Origin: Chthonomonadaceae bacterium
Lineage (GTDB): Bacteria > Armatimonadota > Chthonomonadetes > Chthonomonadales > Chthonomonadaceae
DNA length: 35,376 nucleotides
Assembly (NCBI GenBank): GCA_027459665.1
Contig: DAIDHN010000042.1
Coordinates: 1 to 35,376, forward strand
Direction: 5' to 3'
Part shown: positions 25,343 to 33,442 of the stretch, piece by piece
Layout: the number at the start of each line of letters is the position of its first letter
Numbering within the stretch: the stretch's first letter is position 1
Translations under genes and position numbers: made by a program
The notes under the pieces: model-generated
The model's database searches: none
What the model was told of the DNA's origin: nothing
The model's input: the letters and a program-made list of their open reading frames with translations, nothing else

Positions 25343-26188
25343 ATGAGACAGGCCAGAAAGGCCATACCTGCCCAAATACCTGCCGGCAAGGCGCCCATTC
25401 GCATCAAATGGGTTGTGCCAGTTGTTTTGCTTGTCGTGGCAGCGGCAGCGTCTGCGCCGGCTGTGTGGCGCTGGAATGTAAACCGCACTATGTTCAATGC
25501 ACTGAAGCAGAAAAGCCTGAGCGCTTTGAAAAGCGCTTTAAAAAACGGTGCAAATGTGAATGCATGGGTAGATGGCCCAGCGCGCAAACCCACACCTGCT
25601 GTCTATTTTCACAACGCGCTGCGCTGGCCGCTCAGCAAACCGCGCACTCCCCGCGCCACGCCCCTTATGCTGGCGGTAATAGCAAACAATAAGGCACAGG
25701 CGAAACTGCTGCTGCAGCATGGCGCGCTGGTAAATACTCAGGATGAATACGGGTTTTCGGCGCTTATCATGGCCATCTCGCGCATGAACCCGCGCATCAC
25801 GCATTTGCTGCTGGCATACGGAGCCAACCCTAACCTAGAGAATGATATGCACATGCCAGCCCTTTCGTGGGCGCTGCTGATGGGCGACAACCGGAGTGCG
25901 CTGGAACTGCTGCAGGCAGGTGCAAACGTAAACGCCACCGACTATGACCACAGGTCACCTCTCTACCTGGCGGCGCTGGAGAACAACATCACGCTTGCCC
26001 GGGCGCTTATTCATTATGGCGCAAACGCAAATACTTCTTTTCACAGCTTTTCTGCGCTGCATATCGCTGTTGTGCAGCACAATGCGGCAATGGCGCGCCT
26101 GCTGCTGAATGCCGGCGCCGTGCGCACAGACGGAGCCGCTCTAACACGACTGCTGCAGGCTAAAACTCATTTGATAGTGCAAAAATGA
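25343..26188 (+). CDS. Membrane-anchored ankyrin-repeat protein
   Basis: 281 residues from ATG 25343, chosen for the AAGAGGTGA site 11 bases upstream; GTG 25328 lies inside that site. A single N-terminal membrane helix (~23-40, WVVPVVLLVVAAAASAPAV) anchors it. Residues ~50-275 form ankyrin repeats recognisable by TPLMLAVIANN...LLLQHGALVN, FSALIMAIS...LLLAYGANPN, SPLYLAALENN...LIHYGANAN and FSALHIAVVQHN...LLLNAGA. The repeats probably lie in the periplasm and bind a protein partner, which is unknown. Operon position after the HpnE-like gene gives no clear functional link. Confidence 0.88.
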   Translation: MRQARKAIPAQIPAGKAPIRIKWVVPVVLLVVAAAASAPAVWRWNVNRTMFNALKQKSLSALKSALKNGANVNAWVDGPARKPTPAVYFHNALRWPLSKPRTPRATPLMLAVIANNKAQAKLLLQHGALVNTQDEYGFSALIMAISRMNPRITHLLLAYGANPNLENDMHMPALSWALLMGDNRSALELLQAGANVNATDYDHRSPLYLAALENNITLARALIHYGANANTSFHSFSALHIAVVQHNAAMARLLLNAGAVRTDGAALTRLLQAKTHLIVQK

Positions 26189-26306
26189 ATTGAAATTGAA
26201 TTTTACACCTGTTTTGTAACGAACAAGAGCATATTCTGCGTACAAGAAAAGGCAATATCACTATAGTAAACCCGCAATCGCGCCAGTGACAAAACTCCCT
26301 GCAACG

Positions 26307-26337
26307 TTGTATTCTGTGGAGGCAGAAAGAGTATACT
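26307..26337 (+). promoter_or_regulatory. Possible promoter for the ABC-TPR operon
   Basis: A good -10 hexamer TATACT (26332-26337) lies ~95 bases upstream of the ABC ATPase start, with TTGTAT at 26307-26312. The 19-base spacing is long, so the -35 box is uncertain. The 243-base gap around it is AT-rich and holds no other recognised element. Confidence 0.3.
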
Positions 26338-26431
26338 TTGCCTGCGGGTGTTAATTTCATTTTAATACATCTAGTCGTTTACACGCGTGCCAACCACAGG
26401 GAAACACGACGTGAGGGAGGAAACCAGATTT

Positions 26432-27373
26432 ATGGCTGCTGCGATTGCTATCCAGGGCCTTACCAAAAGGTATGTGGATGTTTGGCAAAAACAGGAGGTT
26501 GTGGCCGTCAACAACCTGAACCTGGAGGTGGAAGAAGGGGAGATATTCGGCTTTCTTGGCCGTAACGGAGCCGGAAAAACCACCACCATCAAAATGCTCC
26601 TCGGCCTTGTTTTTCCCAGCGCTGGCGATGCCACCATACTAGGCAAGCCTATGGGCGATATCGGTGTGAAAAACCAGATCGCCTATCTGCCGGAAGAAAC
26701 CTACTTTTATGACTCGATGTCTGCGTGGGACCTGCTGGACTTTTATGGCAGGCTCTTCCGTATTCCCAACCCGGAACGTCAGCGCCGAATCAAACTCTCG
26801 CTGGAGAAAGTGCGTCTGCAGCCGGAAGCGTGGAGACGCAACATTCGAGGATATTCCAAAGGCATGAGGCAGCGCACAGGCATAGCCCAGGCACTCATCA
26901 ACGACCCCAAACTGCTTTTTCTGGACGAACCTACCTCTGGCCTCGACCCTATTGCACATGCAGAACTGCGTGACATTGTAGGCAGTCTGAAAGACGAAGG
27001 CAAGACGGTCTTTCTCTCTTCACACCAACTGGCAGACGTGGAATTGATTTGTACGCGAGTGGCTATCATTCACCGGGGCAAGCTGCTCAAAACCGGCTCT
27101 ATTCGAGAACTGGTTTCAGGGGAAAGCACCGAAGTGGTAGTGCAGGGCAAAGCGCTTGCCAATGGAGCGCTGGAACAGCTGCGCTCGATACTGCCCAATA
27201 TTGAACAAAAAGACAGCCAGACGCTGCGCATTCTGAGCGATGACGATGAAAAGATTACCGCAGTCATCGATCTGGTACGCGGGGTACAGGGCAAAGTTAT
27301 TTCCATTGTGCCGCACAAACGCACACTGGAAGAAGTATTCGTAGAAACGGTACGACAGGAGGATCAGGCTTAA
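26432..27373 (+). CDS. ABC transporter ATP-binding protein (NatA/CcmA type)
   Basis: 313 residues from ATG 26432, 11 bases after GGGAGG. Walker A is GRNGAGKTTT, signature YSKGMRQRTGIAQAL, Walker B LLFLDEPTSGLD, and the switch His is in SSHQL. The C-terminal ~80 residues are the extension usual in ABC-2-type exporter ATPases. It powers the permease whose ATG follows its stop codon without a gap. The partner permease resembles those annotated for multicopper-enzyme maturation, a loose family name; the true cargo is unknown. The third gene of the operon encodes a TPR membrane protein. Confidence 0.95.
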   Translation: MAAAIAIQGLTKRYVDVWQKQEVVAVNNLNLEVEEGEIFGFLGRNGAGKTTTIKMLLGLVFPSAGDATILGKPMGDIGVKNQIAYLPEETYFYDSMSAWDLLDFYGRLFRIPNPERQRRIKLSLEKVRLQPEAWRRNIRGYSKGMRQRTGIAQALINDPKLLFLDEPTSGLDPIAHAELRDIVGSLKDEGKTVFLSSHQLADVELICTRVAIIHRGKLLKTGSIRELVSGESTEVVVQGKALANGALEQLRSILPNIEQKDSQTLRILSDDDEKITAVIDLVRGVQGKVISIVPHKRTLEEVFVETVRQEDQA

Positions 27374-28144
27374 ATGAGCATCATCTACGCCGTAGCATAT
27401 CAAACAGTAAGAGAAGCGCTGCGACGCCGTGTTATGCAGATATTCTTTATCATCGGAGTTTTTCTTATTGGCCTCGGCCCTATCTTTGGCTTTCTCAGCC
27501 CAAAAGACAGTCCTGTTATTCTCCGAAGCCTCGGCCTTGCGGCCATTCTGCTGGCCGGCCTGTTTATCTCCATTGTTACCTGCATCTATCTGATACCGGT
27601 AGAAATAGAGCGCCGCACCATCTATACTGTGCTTTCCAAACCCACACAGCGCTATGAGTTTGTACTGGGGAAATTTTTGGGGGGCTTCTTCACGGTTTTT
27701 ATCAACATTGCCGCCATGGGAGCCGTGTTTCTGCTCATGCTCAAATTTCAGCATGACGGGCATGTACTCGAAATGGCCCGCGGTGTCATGCTTACCTTCT
27801 TTCAGCTCATGCTGCTGGCAGCCATCTCTATCTGTTTCTCTACCTTTGCCACGCCGGTAGTCAACTTCTTCCTCTCGTTCGGCATCTTCCTGGTGGGCAA
27901 CCTTAGCTCGGTCACCGATACCCTCACTACTTCGCATAGCGCACTGGCCAGAGGGGTGGGCAACTTTATCTACTACATTCTGCCGCAGTTTGGCAACTTC
28001 AACGTACAGAACCAGCTCATCCACCCTGAACAGGATATTCAGAACCTGAACGTGTACATCATGCACAACATCATTTATGCAGTGATCTACTCGGCTATTG
28101 TGCTGGCAATCGCTATTGTGATCTTCGATCACCGTGAGGTTTGA
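27374..28144 (+). CDS. ABC-2 type permease
   Basis: 256 residues with about six membrane helices (FFIIGVFLIGLGPIFGFL, LGLAAILLAGLFISIVTCIYLI, GFFTVFINIAAMGAVFLLML and others). Between helices 2 and 3 is the family stretch IERRTIYTVLSKPTQRYEFVLGKFLGG. The ATG is immediately after the ATPase stop, and the next gene starts a few bases after its TGA. It forms the membrane channel of the NatA-type exporter, likely as a dimer. The substrate cannot be inferred. Confidence 0.93.
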   Translation: MSIIYAVAYQTVREALRRRVMQIFFIIGVFLIGLGPIFGFLSPKDSPVILRSLGLAAILLAGLFISIVTCIYLIPVEIERRTIYTVLSKPTQRYEFVLGKFLGGFFTVFINIAAMGAVFLLMLKFQHDGHVLEMARGVMLTFFQLMLLAAISICFSTFATPVVNFFLSFGIFLVGNLSSVTDTLTTSHSALARGVGNFIYYILPQFGNFNVQNQLIHPEQDIQNLNVYIMHNIIYAVIYSAIVLAIAIVIFDHREV

Positions 28145-28149
28145 GTAGC

Positions 28150-29670
28150 ATGACAACCTCCAACTTCAGCCCAACAAAAGGCAAAAGTAAAATCTACCCG
28201 AACCGTGTAAACAAAAACACCGGTATTTTGGGCGGCCTTATTGCAGTGCTCTTTCTGCTTTCTTCATTTATGCAGAACGTGATTGTGCACGACCCGTTTC
28301 ACAAGGAATTGCTGCAGAGCAACCGGGAAGCGCAGGCACTGGGCGGTCTCAACAACGAGTTTCTGCTTCTGCCGCTGCTCGGCTTTCGAGAGGCGGCGGC
28401 AGGGCTGCTCTGGGTACGCTGCGATCAGTTCTTCGACAGCGGCGAGTACGATGCTATTCTGCCCCTGGTGCGCGTAATAACCTGGCTTGACCCCCACGAC
28501 TCCAATGTGTACATCACAGGGGCGTGGCACATGGCCTACAACTTTACCGACTCGCAGGAGCGCTCCGACAGGCGCTACATTATTCCCTCGCAGAACCTGC
28601 TGAAGGAAGGAGTTCGCAACAACGAATTCATTCCCGATGTGAAGTTTGAAATGGGGTGGGAAAACTTTGACAAGATACGAAACTACCCAGCAGCTGCGGC
28701 AGCTTTTCAAGATTCTATCAATACAAAACCTGTCAAAGGCTCAGAGTACTATCCGTGGGGCGCACCGCTGAAAACATGGCACATTCTGGCGCACACCTAT
28801 GAGCGCGAAGCCAACATACCCGAGGCCATTGCCGAATGGCAGACTGCGCTCAGCATAGGTGAGAAAAAACTGGCCATGAGAGGCGGGCAAAAGAAAGACT
28901 TTCCAGACTTCGAACTGGTGTCTGCAGAAAAGCACAACCTGCAAGAAAACTGGGCCAGATACTACGACCGGTATACCGCAGTCAACCATGATCACAACAA
29001 CACCTCTAAGCTGCCCGGCGTAAGCTGGCCGTTTGGAGGCAGCAACAAACCCGGCCCATGGGATGTACACCTTACCTGCCATATACAGGTAGTTCGGCCC
29101 AAGGTGCTGCACTTTACAGGAACCTTCAACAGCGCAGACGGCGCACGCGTAGATGTTCTGATAGAAGACTGGGACTATACGCCCCACATTGACGCCTCCT
29201 CAACCACAGGGTTTGCAGTAGACCCGAGCCAGACTATTCTGATGGACTCTATTGCAGTGCGCAAAGATACATACGACCGAGAAATGGACATGAGCAAAGA
29301 CCCCAAAATGTACAGCTTTGCTCACAAATACTACCGTATAGTGGTCAGTTTCGACCCGCGCACCACAGCGCCCTTTATTCAGGACCGCTTTGGCTGGAGC
29401 GGAGAAGGGATGACCGACGATCAACCCGGACATCTGGTAACCGACGACTCGCCCGGAGTGCTTTCTACCAAATTCATAGATGGATTTGGCGGAACCGGCC
29501 CCAACTGGGACGGCAAAAACCTGCAGTGGAACCAGTTTGGACAGCCGCGAAGAATGCTGATGCTTACCTACAAGGTGAGCCTCAATCAGATACTCGGTCA
29601 GGAGCCAATCACCAGCAAAAATCTGGTAGCCAACCAGATTATGCCACTTGGCCCGGATATGCAGCCCTGA
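28150..29670 (+). CDS. Membrane-anchored TPR-like protein of the ABC operon
   Basis: 506 residues from ATG 28150 (a TTG nine bases earlier overlaps the permease stop). One N-terminal membrane helix (~23-41, ILGGLIAVLFLLSSFM) is followed by a helical TPR-like domain (~65-270). Landmarks there are FREAAAGLLWVRCDQFFDSGEY, VRVITWLDPHDSNVYITGAWHMAYN and HILAHTYEREANIPEAIAEWQTAL. From ~300 it is beta-rich (HLTCHIQVVRPKVLHFTGTF, YYRIVVSFDPRT). The C-terminal part I do not recognise. Its place directly behind the exporter genes, before a strong terminator, suggests a periplasmic accessory of that transporter (inference). Confidence 0.85.
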   Translation: MTTSNFSPTKGKSKIYPNRVNKNTGILGGLIAVLFLLSSFMQNVIVHDPFHKELLQSNREAQALGGLNNEFLLLPLLGFREAAAGLLWVRCDQFFDSGEYDAILPLVRVITWLDPHDSNVYITGAWHMAYNFTDSQERSDRRYIIPSQNLLKEGVRNNEFIPDVKFEMGWENFDKIRNYPAAAAAFQDSINTKPVKGSEYYPWGAPLKTWHILAHTYEREANIPEAIAEWQTALSIGEKKLAMRGGQKKDFPDFELVSAEKHNLQENWARYYDRYTAVNHDHNNTSKLPGVSWPFGGSNKPGPWDVHLTCHIQVVRPKVLHFTGTFNSADGARVDVLIEDWDYTPHIDASSTTGFAVDPSQTILMDSIAVRKDTYDREMDMSKDPKMYSFAHKYYRIVVSFDPRTTAPFIQDRFGWSGEGMTDDQPGHLVTDDSPGVLSTKFIDGFGGTGPNWDGKNLQWNQFGQPRRMLMLTYKVSLNQILGQEPITSKNLVANQIMPLGPDMQP

Positions 29671-29688
29671 GAACGCTGCGCACAATAG

Positions 29689-29719
29689 AAAGGGCGGGGC
29701 TTGCGCCCCGCCCTTTTTT
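29689..29719 (+). terminator. Strong intrinsic terminator of the ABC-TPR operon
   Basis: AAAGGGCGGGGC (29689-29700) pairs perfectly with GCCCCGCCCTTT (29705-29716) around a TTGC loop, ending in six Ts (29714-29719). It lies 18 bases after the TPR gene stop and is the clearest terminator in the window. Confidence 0.95.
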
Positions 29720-29815
29720 GCCATAAAGCGCCGGGCATGGTAAAATAATACCTATTCATCAAATTTAAGCAGGCGCTATTGAGTGAAGCTGTCTGCGTGC
29801 AGGAGAGCGCACAAT

Positions 29816-31288
29816 ATGCCTACGGCCGCATTTGCAACCCTGGGCTGCAAGGTGAATCAGTACGAAACACAGCGCATACTGGAAGACTTTGAAGCGCGGG
29901 GATTTCGTATCACCGAATTCAACGAACCGGCAGATATCTATGTCATCAATACCTGCTCGGTCACCCAGGCTGCTGAACGCAAGTCGCGGTATATGGCGCG
30001 CCGGCTGGCGAATCGCAATCCGGATGCACTCATAGTGCTGACCGGCTGCTACGGCGAAATGGCCGCTCTGCGCGGTGAAGAGGTTTCAGAAGCTCACCTG
30101 GTAGTTCCCAACTCATGCAAGCTGGATACCCTGCAAAAGGTAATGAGCGCATTTCCGCACCTCGAAGAGGCGCTGCAGCGTGATCAGCGGCCTGCTCGGG
30201 GTGCTTGGCACGCACGAAACCGCGCCACGCTGAAAGTGCAGGATGGGTGCAACGTATTTTGCACATTCTGCTCCATTCCGTTTACCCGCCGGGTAATGGC
30301 CTCGCGCCCAATGGCAGAGCTGCTGCAGGAAGCGGTGAGGCGTGCAGAAGAGGGATACCGCGAACTGGTGATAACCGGGGTGCTGGTAGGGGCATACGGC
30401 CAGGATGACAGCGCTTCGGGAGGAAAACCGTACCGCTGGGAGCATACTCGTGAATATATGCGGCCCGATCTTGCAGACCTGCTGCTGCAGCTGGCAGATG
30501 TGCCCGGCATAGAACGTGTGCGCCTTTCTTCGATAGAGCCTACCCAGGTTACCGACCGTTTGCTGGATGCCTTTGCCTCGGAACCGCGCCTCTGCCCGCA
30601 TCTGCATATTCCGCTGCAGAGCGGAGACAACAGGGTACTGCAGCGTATGAATCGGCCCTATACAAGAGAGTTTTATCTTGATCGCTGCATTGCTGCACGA
30701 GAGCGAATTCGGGATGTAGCGCTGACGGCAGATATTATGACCGGCTTTCCGGGGGAAGATGCCGCTGCCTTTGAAAACACCCTGCGCATGGTGGAAGAGG
30801 CGGGCTATGCCCGGGCGCATCTGTTTCGGTATTCACCGCGCCCAAACACCCCTGCAGCAGATTATGCCGATCAGGTACCGGAAGCGGAAAAGGAAGCGCG
30901 CAGCCGTATTCTTGCCGAAGCATGCCTTGCAGCCCAAAAGCGCTTTGTGGCTCGCTATCTGGGGCGCACCATGCATGTGCTGGTGGAAGGCAAGGAGCAG
31001 GCGCACCCTGAAAATGAGGAGGACGCCAGAGGCGGCAATGAGGGAAATCAGCAGGTGGCCATGCATATTGAAGAACCTGCGCGCCTGCTTTCGGGGTACA
31101 CGGCAAACTACATTCGCGTACAGTTTGCGGGCGGCACGCACCTGGTAGGCAAAATTGTGCCTGTACAGCTGCTGGAAGCTGTAGCAGACGGCGCACTAGG
31201 AGAAGCAGGCGGAGCGCATTTTGGCCCGGATGAGGCACCCCCGGATGCGCAGTTTATCTCCCTGGCGGCCTTTGCAGGCAAAATGTAG
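29816..31288 (+). CDS. mtaB: tRNA N6-threonylcarbamoyladenosine methylthiotransferase (MtaB-like)
   Basis: 490 residues from ATG 29816, with AGGAG ten bases upstream. The UPF0004 domain holds three cluster cysteines: Cys11 (TLGCKVNQYET), Cys47 (INTCSV) and Cys78 (LTGCY). The radical-SAM CxxxCxxC is Cys145, Cys149 and Cys152 (DGCNVFCTFCSIP). Further conserved stretches are RLSSIEP, HLHIPLQSGDNRVLQRMNR and DIMTGFPGE. MtaB adds the methylthio group to t6A37 of ANN-decoding tRNAs. The LGCKVNQYET form favours MtaB over MiaB or RimO. The C-terminal RNA-binding region carries an acidic insertion (ENEEDARGGNEGNQQ) and an extra ~40-residue tail, so the protein is longer than usual. Confidence 0.9.
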   Translation: MPTAAFATLGCKVNQYETQRILEDFEARGFRITEFNEPADIYVINTCSVTQAAERKSRYMARRLANRNPDALIVLTGCYGEMAALRGEEVSEAHLVVPNSCKLDTLQKVMSAFPHLEEALQRDQRPARGAWHARNRATLKVQDGCNVFCTFCSIPFTRRVMASRPMAELLQEAVRRAEEGYRELVITGVLVGAYGQDDSASGGKPYRWEHTREYMRPDLADLLLQLADVPGIERVRLSSIEPTQVTDRLLDAFASEPRLCPHLHIPLQSGDNRVLQRMNRPYTREFYLDRCIAARERIRDVALTADIMTGFPGEDAAAFENTLRMVEEAGYARAHLFRYSPRPNTPAADYADQVPEAEKEARSRILAEACLAAQKRFVARYLGRTMHVLVEGKEQAHPENEEDARGGNEGNQQVAMHIEEPARLLSGYTANYIRVQFAGGTHLVGKIVPVQLLEAVADGALGEAGGAHFGPDEAPPDAQFISLAAFAGKM

Positions 31289-31294
31289 CGCCGG

Positions 31295-31675
31295 TTATTC
31301 TTCTGGTTTCAAAACCCGCTGCACCACAGCCATAAGCACACTGTTTCGGAATGGCTTTTGCAGTACTTCAACAACGTTTTCAGGCAGATGCTCATCTTTC
31401 AGGTCATAGCCTGAAAGCAGAATCACCGGCAGTCCGGGCTGTTGTTCCTGCAGGCGCCTGGCAAGTTCTGTGCCGCTCATATCTGGCATGGTAAGGTCGG
31501 TAAGCACGGCAACAAACTGAGTTTGTTCGGCACAGTTCAGCGCTTCAGTTCCATTGGCGGCTACATGAATGGCGTAACCGTGGTGCTGGAAGTAAAGCTG
31601 CATCATTTCGCTAAGCTGTGGTTCATCATCTACAATAAGCAGATGACTGCGTTCTTCCTGCTTCAGGGCTTTCAT
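31295..31675 (-). CDS. Stand-alone response regulator (REC domain)
   Basis: 126 residues from ATG 31675, five bases after AAGGAAA. Only a receiver domain is present: Asp16 and Asp17 (IVDDEP), phosphoacceptor Asp60 (VLTDLTMPDMSG), switch Ser88 (LLSGYD) and Lys107 (LQKPF). There is no output domain, so it acts through protein contacts, as CheY-like or phosphorelay proteins do. No histidine kinase lies in the window. It converges with mtaB (six bases between stops) and has its own putative promoter upstream. Confidence 0.93.
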   Translation of the reverse strand: MKALKQEERSHLLIVDDEPQLSEMMQLYFQHHGYAIHVAANGTEALNCAEQTQFVAVLTDLTMPDMSGTELARRLQEQQPGLPVILLSGYDLKDEHLPENVVEVLQKPFRNSVLMAVVQRVLKPEE

Positions 31676-31764
31676 CAGCGTTTCCTTTCGGATCTGAGAA
31701 AGAGACACTAGTACAACGTGGCTGAGTTATTGATATAGAGTACCTGGATAGTACAGGTTCTATT

Positions 31765-31792
31765 ATTGTAGGGTATAAATCCTTCTCTTTAA
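31765..31792 (-). promoter_or_regulatory. Putative promoter of the response regulator
   Basis: On the minus strand TTAAAG (complement 31787-31792) is followed after 16 bases by TACAAT (complement 31765-31770). It lies ~90 bases upstream of the response-regulator ATG. An ACCTG-N7-CAGGT inverted repeat (31742-31758) sits near the expected transcription start. Confidence 0.45.
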
Positions 31793-31793
31793 C

Positions 31794-31826
31794 AATATAA
31801 GATAAAAAATATTTTTATCTTATATT
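31794..31826. repeat. AT-rich perfect inverted repeat (possible terminator)
   Basis: Fifteen bases (31794-31808) are exactly complementary to 31812-31826 around a three-base centre. It lies 15 bases past the stop of the last ABC permease gene (minus) and directly before the response-regulator promoter. Weak AT pairing and T-rich arms fit a terminator or a boundary element; binding by a nucleoid protein is also possible. Confidence 0.6.
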
Positions 31827-31840
31827 CTTTCAAAAATAAA

Positions 31841-32632
31841 TTAACTGCCAGTAGATGTGTAGTGTGCTATTCCGATTTTCCAAATGTGCAATGATGCGAT
31901 GAGAAACAGATAACCTGCCGCCGGGGCTGCCTGTGAAAGCAGGGAAGCGCTGCCTGTGCCAAGCAGTGCGCGTGCAGGAATGAGACTGACGCTGGCAAGC
32001 GGAATGAGAAAGGTGAAAATACTGCGCAGCCAGAAGGGATAGATGCTGAGCGGATATTGTGCGGTTTCTACTCCCCCGTAGGTAAAAATATTCACAATTT
32101 CGGGGGTTTCTATTGTGTAAAAAACCAGCGTTGCCTGCAATACGAAAACACCGTAGAAAAGAGCAATTCCTCCCGTAACCATCCAGAGCGGCATCATGAG
32201 CGCTGTTCCACTCAAATGCAGCTTCCATTCTGCCCAGCCCAGCACAGCCAGCCCCTGCAGAAACCTGCCAAAACGCATCAGTTGTATTTCACTGCAGGCT
32301 ATCTGAAAAGCGGGAGGCAGCGGTCTTAGCAGAATCCTGTCGAAGCTGCCGCTTTTGATTTGGCGGGAAAAGGTATCAAAGCCGCGTGCTGCTGCTTCTG
32401 CAATGGCGAAGCTCACGCTGATGCACCCGTAGAGCAGGGCGGTTTGGGGCAGTTTCCACCCGTGCAGGCTGCCAAATCGGCTGAACAGGGCGTATACGGC
32501 AGCAAATTCCAGCCCTGTAGCCAGCAGGGTTCCCAGAGTGAGCAGAAAAAAGGAGGTTTTGTACTGCAGCTGGCTGCGAAATGAGAGGGTTGTGTATATG
32601 CGCACAAGCCGGAGTGTTTTACGCAGTGTCAC
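31841..32632 (-). CDS. ABC-2 family permease, second subunit (PF06182-like)
   Basis: 263 residues with about six membrane helices. The pattern resembles the ABC-2-like family in which two different permeases accompany one ATPase: an N-terminal LVRIYTTLSFRSQLQYKTSFFLLTLG and a conserved middle IKSGSFDRILLRPLPPAFQI. A mid-protein IETPEIVNIFTYGGVETAQYPLSIYPFWLRSIFTFLIPLASVSLIPA is typical of its members, though the link to any cargo is not established. It begins six bases after the stop of the first permease. Last gene of the ATPase-permease-permease unit, ending before an AT-rich inverted repeat. Confidence 0.88.
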   Translation of the reverse strand: MTLRKTLRLVRIYTTLSFRSQLQYKTSFFLLTLGTLLATGLEFAAVYALFSRFGSLHGWKLPQTALLYGCISVSFAIAEAAARGFDTFSRQIKSGSFDRILLRPLPPAFQIACSEIQLMRFGRFLQGLAVLGWAEWKLHLSGTALMMPLWMVTGGIALFYGVFVLQATLVFYTIETPEIVNIFTYGGVETAQYPLSIYPFWLRSIFTFLIPLASVSLIPARALLGTGSASLLSQAAPAAGYLFLIASLHIWKIGIAHYTSTGS

Positions 32633-32638
32633 GGCTGT

Positions 32639-33442
32639 TTACCCTCCCTGTATCATCATTTTTTGCAGTGCGTGAAGCAGCAGCATGCGTCCTGCAAAAA
32701 TCAGCGCCGCTGCCCATACTATAGGCAGCATGAGGGCAGTTAGGGCGCTGCCTTCTGAAATCTGCCCCAGATAGCAGCGCATGGGGGTGTCTATGAGGCC
32801 GGCAAAGGGCAGCAGCCGAAGCAGCAGACAGAGGCTGCGTGGAAGCAGCGCCAGCGGAATGAGCATGCCTGAAAAAGCGTTGGCCAGAGCCGGCATTAAA
32901 CGCTGTACCCCGTCGCCTGCCAGTGTGTAGAGCAGTGATACATTGAGCAGGGTGGTGAATGCAGCGGCCAGCAGAAGGGTGCAGAAGAGAGAAAACAGCC
33001 AGAGTGCACATGCCGCGGCGCCATGCGGGGGCAGCAGATGAAAAAGCAGAAATGCCGCGAGCAGCAGGGGTATGCCGCGCATAAGGGTTGGAATGGCATG
33101 CCCTGCCAGTGCCCGCGCATACCAGATGCTGTACAGGTCTGCCGGGCGGAGCGCCTCGTAGGAGATGGCGCCGCTGCGCACCATTTCCTGTATTTCTGGG
33201 TCTGTTCGCCAGGGCATCATTGCCAGGGTAGCCTGCACCAGCCATATATAGGCGATGGTCTGCGGCAGGGTGAGTGATGCAGTGTGCCTGCCTGCCTGGT
33301 AAAAGGCAGTGAATACCGCGGCACGAACCATGCCCCAGAACATCTGGGTAGCTATACCGAACAGAGCTGCCGATCGGTACTGCATCAGCAGACGGCCGCG
33401 TGCCCCTGCCACCGCCTTTGCAGCACGAAAGGTGCTGTTCAT
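32639..33442 (-). CDS. ABC-2 family permease, first subunit (PF06182-like)
   Basis: 267 residues with about six membrane helices. Features are an N-terminal GRLLMQYRSAALFGIATQMFWGMVR, a loop VRSGAISYEALRPADLYSIWYARA parallel to the 'SGxxxxxLLRPL' loop of the second subunit, and a final VWAAALIFAGRMLLLHALQ. It is distantly similar to the second subunit, consistent with a heterodimeric channel. Its ATG overlaps the ATPase stop (ATGA), so translation is coupled. Confidence 0.88.
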   Translation of the reverse strand: MNSTFRAAKAVAGARGRLLMQYRSAALFGIATQMFWGMVRAAVFTAFYQAGRHTASLTLPQTIAYIWLVQATLAMMPWRTDPEIQEMVRSGAISYEALRPADLYSIWYARALAGHAIPTLMRGIPLLLAAFLLFHLLPPHGAAACALWLFSLFCTLLLAAAFTTLLNVSLLYTLAGDGVQRLMPALANAFSGMLIPLALLPRSLCLLLRLLPFAGLIDTPMRCYLGQISEGSALTALMLPIVWAAALIFAGRMLLLHALQKMMIQGG

